Below are positions 1 to 10,240 of a DNA stretch of 64,000 nucleotides, one piece after another. Position 1 is the first letter of the stretch. The number at the start of each line of letters is the position of its first letter. A program made the position numbers and the translations under genes. The stretch lies in contig JAJNNY010000064.1 of the NCBI GenBank assembly GCA_022453515.1, forward strand, positions 62,001-126,000, written 5' to 3'. Source of the DNA: Astrocystis sublimbata (Eukaryota > Ascomycota > Sordariomycetes > Xylariales > Xylariaceae). A model generated the notes under the pieces. It was given only the letters and a program-made list of their open reading frames with translations. It had not been told where the DNA came from and ran no database searches.

Positions 1-140
1 GAGGGGGGAAATGGACATCCGGTATGCCGGTAAAATATCTCGGCTAGACTGTGGTGATATATGCTTCATTGACATGAATAAAAAATCACGGTCGCTGTAT
101 ACCCCCTTTATATACAGGCTAACAATTCAGTTCATTCAAT

Positions 141-1990
141 ATGGCCGGCGACAATGCGACTTCAACGCCTAGAAAGAGTCTTGTGCTCAATGCCTTCGTT
201 GAGATGTGTAAGCTGCTTGCTAGCAAAACCTGTGGGCCGAACTGACAATGTTCTTAGGCAGTGGGCACCAATCTCCCGGCCTCTGGAGGCATCCAGAGGA
301 TCGTTCATGGCGCTTCAACGAAATCTCACATTGGGTTGAGCTCGCCAAGCTCTTAGAAGAGGCCAAATTTCACGGGATCTTCGTGGCTGACGTTCTTGGT
401 AAGGTCCCATGCAGCAGCAAACACTCGTCTGAGTATCTCAAGTCTCATACTATCTTCCACAGGGGGCTATGATGTCTACAGCAACTCGCTCGATCCGGCC
501 AAAACATCGGGCGCACAGTGGCCGGTGAATGAGCCTTTATCTGTGATCTCTGCCATGGCCGCAGTAACTGAGAGCATTGGTTTTGGGGTCACTGTCTCCA
601 CGACTTACGAAGCGCCTTATCATCTAGCCAGGCGCTTGTCGACTGTCGATCACCTGTCAAAAGGCCGGTAAGTTCCAAGAACAGCACTTCTTGGATGCGT
701 GTCACTTACTATAATCAGGCTAGGGTGGAATGTATGTAGCCTTCACTGCTGGTGGCCAGCCCATGAGCCCAACTGACCAAGCAACTAGATTGTAACGAGC
801 TACCTGGATTCAGCGGCCAGGAACATGGGACTTGCAGAACAACCGAAGGTAAGATTCTGACCTACTTGACCGATTAAGTGCACCGGTTGCTTAACCGTGA
901 CGATAGCATGACGACAGGTATGCGCAAGCCGAGGAGTACCTCCAGGTTATCTACAAGCTCCTGGAGTCTTCGTGGCGAGACGACGCTGTAAAGCGAGATA
1001 GAGAGACCGGCATCTACACCGCACCAGACCTAGTCCGTCAAATTAATCACAACGGACAATTTTTCCAAGTGCCCGGGCCGCACATCTGTCAACCGAGCCC
1101 TCAGAGGACGCCCTTGTTGCTGCAAGCGGGTACGTCTCGTGCCGGAAAGCAGTTCGCCGCGCAGCATGCCGAGGCCGTGTTTCTTTCCGCGCACGCGCCG
1201 GCAGTTTGCGCCAAGAATATCGCCGAGCTAAGACAGATCGCGAAGGAAGAATTCGGACGTGACCCGGCCAACATCAAAACACTCGCCCTCGTAACACCAA
1301 TCCTAGGCAAAACTGAGGAGGAAGCCCAAAATAAGCTGGCCGACTACCGCCAGTATGCATCCCATGAAGGCGCATTGGCCCTGTTCGGCGGCTGGACCGG
1401 CATAGATCTCAGTGAATACGGCGACGACGAGGAACTAAGACACGTCGAAAGCAATGCAGTCAAGTAAGTGGGTGATGATAATGCTGGTCAGAATGACCAC
1501 ACGACTGATAGCCTCTGAACTAGGTCTACCGTCGAGGCATACGCAAGATTCTCTCCTGGCACTTCGAAATGGACGAAGCATACCATTGCCGAGCATGTTT
1601 CCATCGGTGGTAATGGCCCCATTCTAGTTGGAACTCCCTCTCAAGTGGCGGACGGTCTCGAAGTGTGGATCGAAGAGGCTGACGTTGACGGATTCAACTT
1701 CGTAAGCCATGTCCTTCTACATATTTCTAGGTTTCAGCAACTAACTGATAATTAATATTTGATAGGCATACGCAATATTTCCGCAATCCTTCAAGGATAT
1801 CATTGAACTTCTTCTCCCAGAGTTGCGGAGAAGAGGTCTTTTTTGGGACGATTACGTTGCGCCAGGTGGAACTTATAGGGAAAATTTCTATCGGATGCCA
1901 GGTCAGACTGGACCGCTAGATGAACACGTAGCTTCGAAGTATAGATGGAGAGCCGGTATTTCCGCAGAGGAGCATCCAATCCCAGGATAA
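141..1990 (+). CDS. Flavin-dependent monooxygenase, NtaA/SnaA/DszA family (luciferase-like)
   Basis: Predicted 481-residue FMNH2-dependent monooxygenase. The family oxidises nitrilotriacetate, sulfur heterocycles and similar small molecules with a partner flavin reductase. Exons I infer: 141-207, 258-398, 463-667, 719-731, 789-848, 907-1463, 1524-1701, 1766-1990; the joins sum to 482 codons. The N-terminus after the first join reads FVEMCSGHQSPGLWRHPED, typical of this subfamily. Further family-like blocks are HGIFVADVLGGYDVY, the stretch around TVSTTYEAPYHLARRLSTVD, and RYAQAEEYLQVIYKLLE. Exon 4 is only 13 nt and encodes part of the LGWN motif. There is no signal peptide, so a cytosolic or peroxisomal location is likely. 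The start is the first ATG, 32 nt after a TATA-like stretch. The substrate cannot be told from sequence. An UNC93-like transporter and an MDR reductase follow on the same strand. Family confidence is high; exact splice sites are inferred. Confidence 0.9.
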
Positions 1991-3021
1991 AGAACCTAGA
2001 CCAGACACGGGAATAATCGAAAGGGGAGTATAGGGTTTCTATATCAATATTACTCGATATCGAAGTACTAGCATCTGGGATACCTTTTGCTATAATTACC
2101 CTATATTATATAAGAATAAATGTTCTTTTATGATTAGTATTAATTACATATATCTTATGCCTCCCGGGGTGATTTGATAAACTAGACTGGCTGTTATAAT
2201 TACTCACTTGAAACCCCTACGATACTATGATCGAGCAAGTAGCCCATGCGACTAGGGAATTGATTATCGTATGTACGTAGGAAGTTTAGTATGAATTATC
2301 CATTAAAGCTTTGGAGACCTTCTTCCAATAGTAAGAGTCATTACTAATACTTAAACGGCAGTTCATGACACCAAGCTATAACAATTTACCCCTGGGGCCC
2401 ATGAGACCTGCCTGCCCGAGATGATTAAACTAGAGGTCTCAGGTGAGTCACCTAGAATGATAAAGACCTCTTGCGGCATTGTGGTGTCGATGATTCCAGG
2501 AACGTATAATTTTAACATGAAACCGCTGACTTAAAGCTCAACTCCCTTGTGATACTTTCGACCGCATTGTTAATATTCTTAAGCCTACTCGTAATCTATA
2601 AACACTGTGATTGGTGTCATTCAACCTTCCCATTCAGTATTGATGCGTAATTCTCCACCCCTTATCACGTCTGGGCGATTGCGTGCTTGCTAGCAAGATG
2701 GCGACGACGCAAGATATCGTCGTACATGCATAACCCTAGTTTAGACCCCGGATCGTGAGACTGGCTGGATCATACCGCCATGACGACATGTTTGAGCTCA
2801 CTGCCGTGATAATTATTGAATGAAACGCCATCAGGAAAAATACATTACAGACTGGGTATTAGCTAGGTAGGTATCCTAATGAAAAGGCCCAGTTGCCAGA
2901 CTGAAAACATCTATCTATAATTTCGTTTTTTTTTGCACTCAGCCTCTTCATACGAGAATACCTCGCATCCTCGCAATATCTAGCCATTCGAGCACTCCCA
3001 GGTTCTAGCGAAAGCAGTCAT
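1991..3021. other. Intergenic, no gene seen
   Basis: AT-rich spacer between the monooxygenase and the UNC93-like gene. I see no open frame of useful length, no repeat array and no RNA gene. It should hold the terminator of the first gene and the promoter of the second. Confidence 0.6.
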
Positions 3022-4847
3022 ATGGTCGCTATGGCACCGAATTCAAGTACCGATACAATTAGGGCTGAGCCGCCCAAAGGCCAGTTGTATCCAGGTCAGC
3101 AAGGAAAGCTTCATGGGGCGATGTGTTACTGACAACTGCAGTAAAATGGTATCGCTCAACCTACTACAATATGACGGTATTGGGGCTCTGCAATCTTGCT
3201 GCGCCGGGTATATGGACCGCGATAAACTCTCTTGGCGCCGGAGGATCACAGTCGCCAGAGCTCGTGAATGCTGCCAACGCCTTAACTTTCGGCTTGATGG
3301 TGATATCTTGCTATTTTTCGGGTGTTGTTGTGCACTACATTGGGATAAAAGGGACTTTGATCATAGGCACGTATGTAATCACACCCTCCTACCTTTGGCC
3401 TTTAATGTAGACCATGCAGCTGAACCACTGTAGTGTTGGATACGCCCCTTACGCCGCCGGTCTATATGCCAACAATCGCTTCGGAAATCAGTGGCTCGTT
3501 CTCGTCGGTGCAGCACTATGCGGTCTGTCGGCCGGCCTATTCTGGATGGCCGAGGCGGCCATTGCGATCGCCTACCCCGAGCCCTGGAATAGGGGGAAGG
3601 CTTTGGGTTATTGGCTGACGTACCGTCTATTTGGCTCCATCATTGGCGGTGCCATAAATCTTGGTCTCAATGCCAATGCCGATACAGCTGGAAAGGTTTC
3701 GTACACCGTGTTTATAGTATTTATTGCTATCCAGGCCGCCGGCCCTTTCGTGGCTTTGTTTCTCAACAAACCGTCGGCAGTGCAAAGAACCGATGGTAAA
3801 AAGGTTGCCCTCAGCATCTTAGAGAACCCGTGGGGTGAGGTCAAGGCAACTTCGAAGGCGTTTTTGAAACCCAAGTTCCTCCTGATCGTCCTATGGATCG
3901 GACAAGCTGTGTTTTCTGAAGCTGTTTATTTTACATACCTCTCTTGTAAGTCTCGCGTTGCGCCATTTGATATGGAATTCAACTGACTTTTTCAAGTATG
4001 GTTCTCTGTCCGGTCCCGTGCGCTTGGATCATTTCTCGGAAGTGTCGTTGCCGTTATCGTAGGAAATTTGCTCGGTGTAAGTTTGCACCCGAAACTGCAT
4101 TATCGAAGCTAATAAGATCAGTACTGGCTTGACCGGACGAAAGTTTCCCTCAGGTTTCGCACCCGAGCTACATTTGCAGCAATTGCAATTTGTCAAGGAG
4201 CATGGTGTATGTATAACTCAGTATTAATTACTTTCTATTACCTTTTCAAACACCGAAGATAAGCCCCTCGTCTTTGCAAGTCTACCGTAGAACAAGACTT
4301 TGAACTCTAGCCGTGTCGTCAACCCCTCTGTCCATATTGGTCACTAATCGCTGGAGTGCAGGGCTCTGGGTTACCGTATTGACGACCAGATTTCGGATAG
4401 AACGGCCCATACACGATTGGTCTAGTCCAGGATTCGGCGCAGCTTTCGGTGTATATATCTTCCTTACTGTTGGGTTCCAGGTCAACTATTTGTTTCTGTA
4501 AGTACTCCTCATTACTCTTTACCATTGCGACGAGCCCCTCGTCAAAACTAATCTTCTTGTTTAGTTACTTCATCATCACGAATCTAGCGGAGAACGAGTC
4601 GGAGGTGATTAGATACGCCGCTTTGCTTCGAGGGACAGAGTCTGCATGGCAAGCGATCAGTTATGGTCTGACCTCGCTTGTTGTATTTGCGGAGGCGGGC
4701 GCTATCTACATGAACTTTGCTCTTTGGGCAGTATCTATTCTACCGGCATGGTTGGTTCTGAAGCACTTTGGCAGCGACGAAGTGCCGGTTGAGACTGAAA
4801 CTGGCATCCGAGATGAGAAGACCGTGGAATCTCTCCAAGAGGCTTGA
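3022..4847 (+). CDS. UNC93-like major facilitator membrane protein
   Basis: Predicted 465-residue polytopic membrane protein of the UNC93/DUF895-like branch of the major facilitator superfamily. Exons inferred: 3022-3094, 3142-3370, 3434-3945, 3997-4076, 4122-4206, 4362-4497, 4565-4847 (466 codons with stop). The N-terminus has WYRSTYYNMTVLGLCNLAAPG, then a helix rich in small residues and the loop after GIKGTLIIGT, followed by VLVGAALCGLSAGLFWMAEA, all typical of fungal UNC93-like proteins. About eleven hydrophobic segments are visible. The C-terminal tail is acidic and cytosolic-looking (SDEVPVETETGIRDEK). ATG 3022 is followed in frame by a second ATG at 3031; either could start translation. 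Fungal members are uncharacterised transporters or regulators. Co-direction with the flavin monooxygenase suggests, but does not show, a shared substrate. Confidence 0.88.
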
Positions 4848-5536
4848 GTAAAGATTAAAAAGACAAGGAAGAACTTATAGCTATTCAACGGCTTCATGCC
4901 CCTAACTAGAATGGATTAAGAACTCTTCACAAATCCGGCAGTTTGTGTATAGATGTACTAAGGCTATTTTATTGTGGTTCTAAAAAAGTAGATGGGCATG
5001 AATTCGCTTGACACTCGCTTCCCTCAGTTGAAATGCTATTTACAAGCTTTCAGTATTGAGAGGGTAACTCACTGATTATTGGGCATCTTGACTAATTGAT
5101 ATTCTGACTGGTGCTATGCCAAAATGTAAGTAAATTAAAGGTTTCCATAGCTACATTCATGCGAGCCATCGGCGTCGGCCTTGGCTCTCCATTTCACCAT
5201 CTTCTAGCGGGTGATAACGGAAGCACGACAGGGAGGTGGAATGTCACGCCATTGTGGGCGAGGCACATTTCGGGACGCACGCGTTCCGGTGTCGCCAGAA
5301 GACGGCGCTAGCATCGATGGTATTGGCTACTTGGATTAGTATCGCAGGTTTATTATTCGGCAGAAACGAATGTCCTGAAGTAGACTATACTATTTGTGAT
5401 GCGAAGCTTGCATACCGCTGAACCTCTTGAGCCTTTCCGTCACATCGCCCAATCCTGTTATTAAGGCGTATATCGTGCTGAACTCACTATATTCTCGAGA
5501 ACAAATCATGATCAGCGTTTATTACTTTTGGTCAGT
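4848..5536. other. Intergenic, no supported gene
   Basis: Spacer of about 690 bp. Two overlapping short frames near 5110-5420 encode nothing recognisable and lack intron or start support. The promoter of the downstream MDR gene should be here. Confidence 0.5.
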
Positions 5537-6915
5537 ATGAACGAGCCTCGAGCGCCACAGACCGCATTACTGCTTTATGCACCTAAACAGTCCTATCAAA
5601 TAAGAGACGACCACCCAACGCCTCGAATAGATAATGGGTCGGAATTATTAGTCAAAACTCAGGTTATCGGGCTGAACCCAATTGATTGGAAAGCACCGCA
5701 AGTCTTCCCTTGTGACATCTCTGATCCTCGTTCTTTGTCCCTATCTGTGACTACTCTAACTCTTTCCCCAGAGATTTTGGCTTTGGAATACCTGTGTTGC
5801 CTTACATAGCAGGGAGAGAGCTAGTTGGACTGGTCACACGCACGCCAGGACCTGCCACTCGATTTCAAGAAGGAGACCAAGTGAGGCAAACTGGTATCCC
5901 AGACTACCCAGAATATGAGCATTGATCGGTCGTAACAGGTGATTGTAATATCGACAGATTATCGTGATCTTCGAAAAGCCGCATTCCAGGAGTATGTCAT
6001 TGCTTCTGACTTTAACGTGGTGAAGCTGCCACCTACTGTCACTCCTCACACCGGTGCGTCATTAGGCGTCGCGTTCGTTGCTGCCGCACTCAGCTTAGGC
6101 GTTTGTATGGGAGTTAGCTTTCAAAGCCTTGCAGACGGCCCCGATTTACTAAAGCTCGTTCGTAACCTGGACCGGAATCTTCTCTCCGATGATATTCAAT
6201 CGGATTGTTTTGATAAGTTGGATATCGCGGAGCGAGCGGGGCCAGGCGACTGGATTGTTATCTGGGGCGGTATGGTTTCAACTATTTCGTATTATCCGCC
6301 TCTTGATGGATTTACTGACATCAATTTCCAGGCTCGTCGACTACTGCAAATATTGCTAGCCAGCTCGCTCGTCTCGCTGGGTTACATGTTCTCTTGGTAG
6401 TCGATCAAGCAAAGCATGGGATCAGACTGTCGAACAACCCGGCATTGCGGCCAGATCTACTTGTCGATAGTCACAACCAAGAACGCGCTGTTGACGTAAT
6501 CCAAAAGTCGCTTAGTGGAAAGCTGCGATTCGGTCTTGATGCTCAAGGACGCGATTCGGCTGAGGCTTTAGGGCGGTCAATGAAGACCTGCGAAGCGGTT
6601 CTGGGTTCAACACCAACTCCACCGCGCACTCCGACAAGGACACATCTGGTCGGATTAGCGGCACTGCCCAAGGCTCCAGCAGCTGGCAGCCTTACATACC
6701 ACAAAGTGCCCATGAAATTGTTCCACGAGATTCCGCAAGTAGGAAGTGCGATAACTCTGTGGCTTGAGACATTACTTCAAAAAAACTTGATTGCGCTTCC
6801 AGATGTTCTTTCTATAGAGGAAGGATTCAGCGGCGTAAATAAAGGGCTTGATCGGCTGCGGCGGGGTGAAATAAGTGGCGGAAGAGCTGTGGTAGACGTG
6901 AGTGTAATTACCTAG
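5537..6915 (+). CDS. Medium-chain (MDR/zinc-free ADH-like) oxidoreductase, trans-enoyl-reductase type
   Basis: Predicted 394-residue NAD(P)H-dependent oxidoreductase of the medium-chain dehydrogenase/reductase superfamily. It resembles the enoyl-reductase-like members often found with fungal secondary-metabolite genes. Exons: 5537-5697, 5772-5880, 5939-6269, 6332-6915. The GroES-like N-terminal domain shows GLNPIDWKAP and, after the join, YIAGRELVG. The Rossmann portion shows the spliced GGSSTTANIASQLARLAG stretch (cofactor-binding region), and the C-terminus ends with a family-like RLRRGEISGGRAVVDV. No structural-zinc cysteine cluster is visible. The first intron begins GCAAGT, a GC-AG intron. 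The chosen ATG follows a possible in-frame TTG and gives a normal N-terminus. It lies on the same strand as the monooxygenase and UNC93-like genes. The substrate is unknown. Confidence 0.87.
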
Positions 6916-7327
6916 AGAAGCCTCGCTTTAAAGTGTCAGTCCAATTCTATAGTCCGATGCCTGATTTATCTATGGAGATTATCGACCCCTTCAGATTAGA
7001 AGCGCTATACACTTGGTCACTTACTTAATTATAATTGAGGCAACAGTGAAAAAACAGTGCGCAGAATACGCCTTAGCGATATAGTTGTCTGAAATGGTGC
7101 ACCGTGCTACATCGTGTCATACATTCATTCACCTTCGCGTGTTAAATTCAGAGTCCTTTGAAAACACTTGTACGTAACAAGTCCGTCTGCGCTGGAGCAA
7201 GAAAGTTGTAGCGATGCGCCGGAAATGAGGCACCTTCGATTGAATCGTCATAGTGATGCTGGATGAATTGCATACATGCAACCCACAATGCCCTCGTTGC
7301 GTGTGATCGTGATCTTAACTGAGCTTA
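6916..7327. other. Convergent intergenic spacer
   Basis: About 410 bp between the 3' ends of the MDR gene (plus) and the methyltransferase-like gene (minus). No gene is seen; it should contain both 3' UTRs. Confidence 0.6.
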
Positions 7328-8047
7328 TCAGAAGATCCAAGGAATGAACCTCGCAGTCTTTGCATGCCACACCTCCCACTCGCTACCAAACTTTGCCTTC
7401 AACATCCTCTCCTCCTCCCTCACCCTCGTCCACACGGCAAACAGTACAGCCGCCACCCCGACCGGCGCAAACACCTGCTCCAGGACCTGGCAGTACTGAA
7501 ACCACGCCGGCGGGATCCAGCAGCTCAGCGCGCCCCGGACGCGCGCCAGGAGACTCAGATTGCACAGAAGCACCGTCACGATCCCTGTGTAGCTCGGGTG
7601 CTGCACGTAGCGGTAGAGGCCGCTGGTCGTCAGGCTATCGGGCTCCGCGAGCGCAAAGGTGAAGTTCTTGCCCAGCTCGGCGTACGGCCCCAGACGCAGC
7701 GGGATGCCGACGCACAGGAGTAGCGCCAGCGGGACTGTCGTTGTCGGCGACCATGTGATGAGGCGTCGGTCCAGGCCGTTCTCTGCGCCGAAGCGTAGCA
7801 CTGAGGTCGGGATGTTGGGGTATAGATAGCTCAGGCTGGAGGTGTGCACGGCGAGGAGCCCGATGGGGACCATGAGAGCTTTGGTCACGCGCGCGTTGGT
7901 CAGCTGCAGGCGGCTGAGGAAGTCTTTGGCTGGAGAGGTGGTTTCCGGGTTCGGGTTCGGAGGCGTCAGCGCGAAGTAGGAGCCGACGGTCGAGGTCAGC
8001 AGCGTGCCGGCCAGGGTGGCCTGCGGCACCGGGATGGAGGTAGGCAT
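7328..8047 (-). CDS. Isoprenylcysteine carboxyl methyltransferase-like membrane protein
   Basis: Single-exon gene of 239 residues. The C-terminal half carries the hallmark of the ICMT/PEMT-like methyltransferase fold: GLYRYVQHPSYTG (cofactor-binding RHP-type motif), followed by two hydrophobic helices and REEERMLKAKFGSEW near the end. Four to five membrane segments are visible, fitting an endoplasmic reticulum enzyme that uses S-adenosylmethionine. True ICMT methylates prenylated CaaX proteins, but many fungal paralogues of this length are uncharacterised, so the substrate is open. I chose the ATG at 8047 because it begins just before the first hydrophobic segment. An in-frame ATG at 8146 would add 33 residues of low-complexity sequence. 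Its neighbour on the left is convergent. Confidence 0.85.
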   Translation of the reverse strand: MPTSIPVPQATLAGTLLTSTVGSYFALTPPNPNPETTSPAKDFLSRLQLTNARVTKALMVPIGLLAVHTSSLSYLYPNIPTSVLRFGAENGLDRRLITWSPTTTVPLALLLCVGIPLRLGPYAELGKNFTFALAEPDSLTTSGLYRYVQHPSYTGIVTVLLCNLSLLARVRGALSCWIPPAWFQYCQVLEQVFAPVGVAAVLFAVWTRVREEERMLKAKFGSEWEVWHAKTARFIPWIF

Positions 8048-9317
8048 GCTTCTCGATCCCAAGTGCTGATTGTGGAAGTGTACCTTGGAGATTGTTGTGA
8101 GCTGCGGTGGGGTTGAGATTTGCGTACGTACCGTCAGAGTAGACAAATATATCGAGATTCCTTTGGGAAGGGACCTGCGAGCTCCTCGAGGTTGTATTTC
8201 AGTAGCAGTTGGCGGACGAGGCAGATTAGGTAGGTAACCTTGGAAGGGGTTCCGTTAGCTGGGACAGCTTCCCGCGCCGCTTATCTTAGTTCATCAGATC
8301 ACGCTAATCATCTACCTCTTACTTGCTTAGGTGCACACCAGATAGCTCAGCTGGTCGTCGCCGGTCGGTCGACACCATCTGACTGCCAAATATTTTAGCA
8401 ATAGAACCGTAGGAGTTTGCATTGGATATACTTAACCACACTACGGCAATTGAATTGAGAGTGTACAACAATTGGACGCTGCTTGGGGGCTCACTTGTCA
8501 TGCGCAAGTTGGCTCCGTGCTTGTTATTAATCATTGAAGCAATGAAGTCAAATGACGTACTCGACATGGTTAAACTTCATAGGTAGATCGTCGCCATGTC
8601 GATGTGGGGAGAGATCTAAGTAGGTTGATTGGCGCATCGCGATTGCAGCAAGTTGCCAAGAAAGCTACCACAAATAGTTCCACAGAGCCTCACCTAAAGG
8701 AGCAAAGCGCATCATGGGGCTATAGAAGCCCGCTACTGCTACCAGCCCCCAGCATCCCCAAATAAGCAATATGTAAGTTCAGTTCATAAGCGTATCGATG
8801 GTCCCACGTACTGCCATTGAATGTAGTATGGAAACAACGAATGCGACCTCGAATGTTACCTACTGCCATGGTATAAACATATAACAGTAACGAGTGAATT
8901 CCGTACCTAATACTGTCATGCCATGGACTGCTCCCAATCAACACCAATTCCCCACATACCTAATTCCACATCCAGACAAAGGAAAAAAGAGCCCCTGCGT
9001 GGTCCGTGTTACCCCAGAAAGTATGCCGACTAATCATTAATACACACACAACTCCGGTCGCGGTGGATATGTAGCGAGATGTTCTGTCATGGATGGCTGC
9101 TGGGGGGGCTCTCACGCCTCGTGCTTTGGATCGAACCATGGGGGCCGCTTCAAATTAGCGTTGGGATTCCGTACGCCGGCCAGTCATGCACGCAATTGCA
9201 GTCCAACCGGTTGATGCTGGGCTGGGCGTCAGGATGTCGGACTCTCACTTCAGTCTCCTGGATGGTGACATACCTCAAAGACTCGTGCGGGGGTCGCACA
9301 AAACGTCCTTTGCACTG
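8048..9317. other. Intergenic, gene-poor
   Basis: About 1.3 kb. It contains the likely promoter of the methyltransferase-like gene (8050-8300, with a short GGTAGGTAACC motif near 8228). The rest has only short frames with no recognisable product. Confidence 0.5.
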
Positions 9318-10240
9318 TTACCGACTCGCCATCCATCCAGATTGGAATCGCTCCGCTTGGTGTGTAGTTCGCACGGGACCCTTGTGGTGTTTTACTAGAG
9401 CGCTTGGCGACGAAAAGGTTGTAATCATATTTGCCAAGGGTTTAGATAAACTCCAGGACGGGGGCGTTGACCTTCGGCGGCTGCGGCTTCGGGGGTTGGG
9501 GCTTGGACCCTCACGATTCGTAACGCCATTCGTCTTTGGCGGTTGAGGTTTGGGGGGTTGCGGGTTCGATGCGGGACCGTCTCGACGGTAAGCCTCATTC
9601 CCACCAAACAGTTCAAGACGTGATGTTGGATTCGTCTTGGGCTGCGGTTGTAGCTGGTTTGGCCTTGGTCGTGTTGGCGAGTGAGTAATAGTGATGCTGT
9701 TAGGCCAGGTAATGATGCTGCTGGAGCCAGGATGTTGGCCCTGCCCCTTCAGCGTAGAGCTATCATTTGCCTCACATAGTTCAGAACGCGATGACTTGTT
9801 GCCGGGCTTTGGTCGTGGTCGTGGCGGGTTTGGCCTTGGACGGGTAGGTGGCCGAGGAATAGTGATGATCTCAGGTCCGACTATGTGTTGCTGATTGAGT
9901 GGCCAGAAAGGCGAAGAAATGAATGGGCTGAGGAAATAGAGACAACAGCCTGGATTGATTGTCGGTAAGTCGACCCCTCGGTGTTATCCAGACCCTGAAT
10001 GACATGAAAAGCCAGCTACTTACCGGCCGCTACCATACTGATCACTGTACCGACCCAGTTGAAATGTCCCAATAGTACATGGGTAGTCCAACACCGAACC
10101 ATACAAACTAAAATAACCACGATGGTGGTCAAGATAGGGGAACCAATTGTTAATGTCTCTAGTTCCCTTGGTTGTGTGCAAAATGGGATTTCTGGTAAGG
10201 AGCGCCCAGTAGGGGGTACGGAAAGGTAGTTAACCGTCAT
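9318..10240 (-). CDS. Two-exon hypothetical membrane protein with proline/arginine-rich tail
   Basis: I do not recognise this protein. Exon 1 runs 10240-10024 and exon 2 runs 9949-9318, separated by a 74-bp intron with a perfect GTAAGT donor and CAG acceptor. The join keeps one frame open to TAA, giving 282 residues. The N-terminal half has hydrophobic segments around LTTIVVILVCMVRC and WVGTVISMVAAG, continuing across the splice into LYFLSPF. The C-terminal half is low complexity and basic, with repeated PRPN, PRPK and PKPQPPK units and an RSRSRRRS block. That layout suggests a small membrane-anchored protein with a disordered tail. An intronic stop hides it from simple ORF scans. Family and function are unknown, and expression is unproven. 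Confidence 0.42.

Noticed and set aside
9079..9546. 155-codon plus frame
   Set aside because: It is antisense to the low-complexity exon of the minus-strand gene and has no recognisable features.
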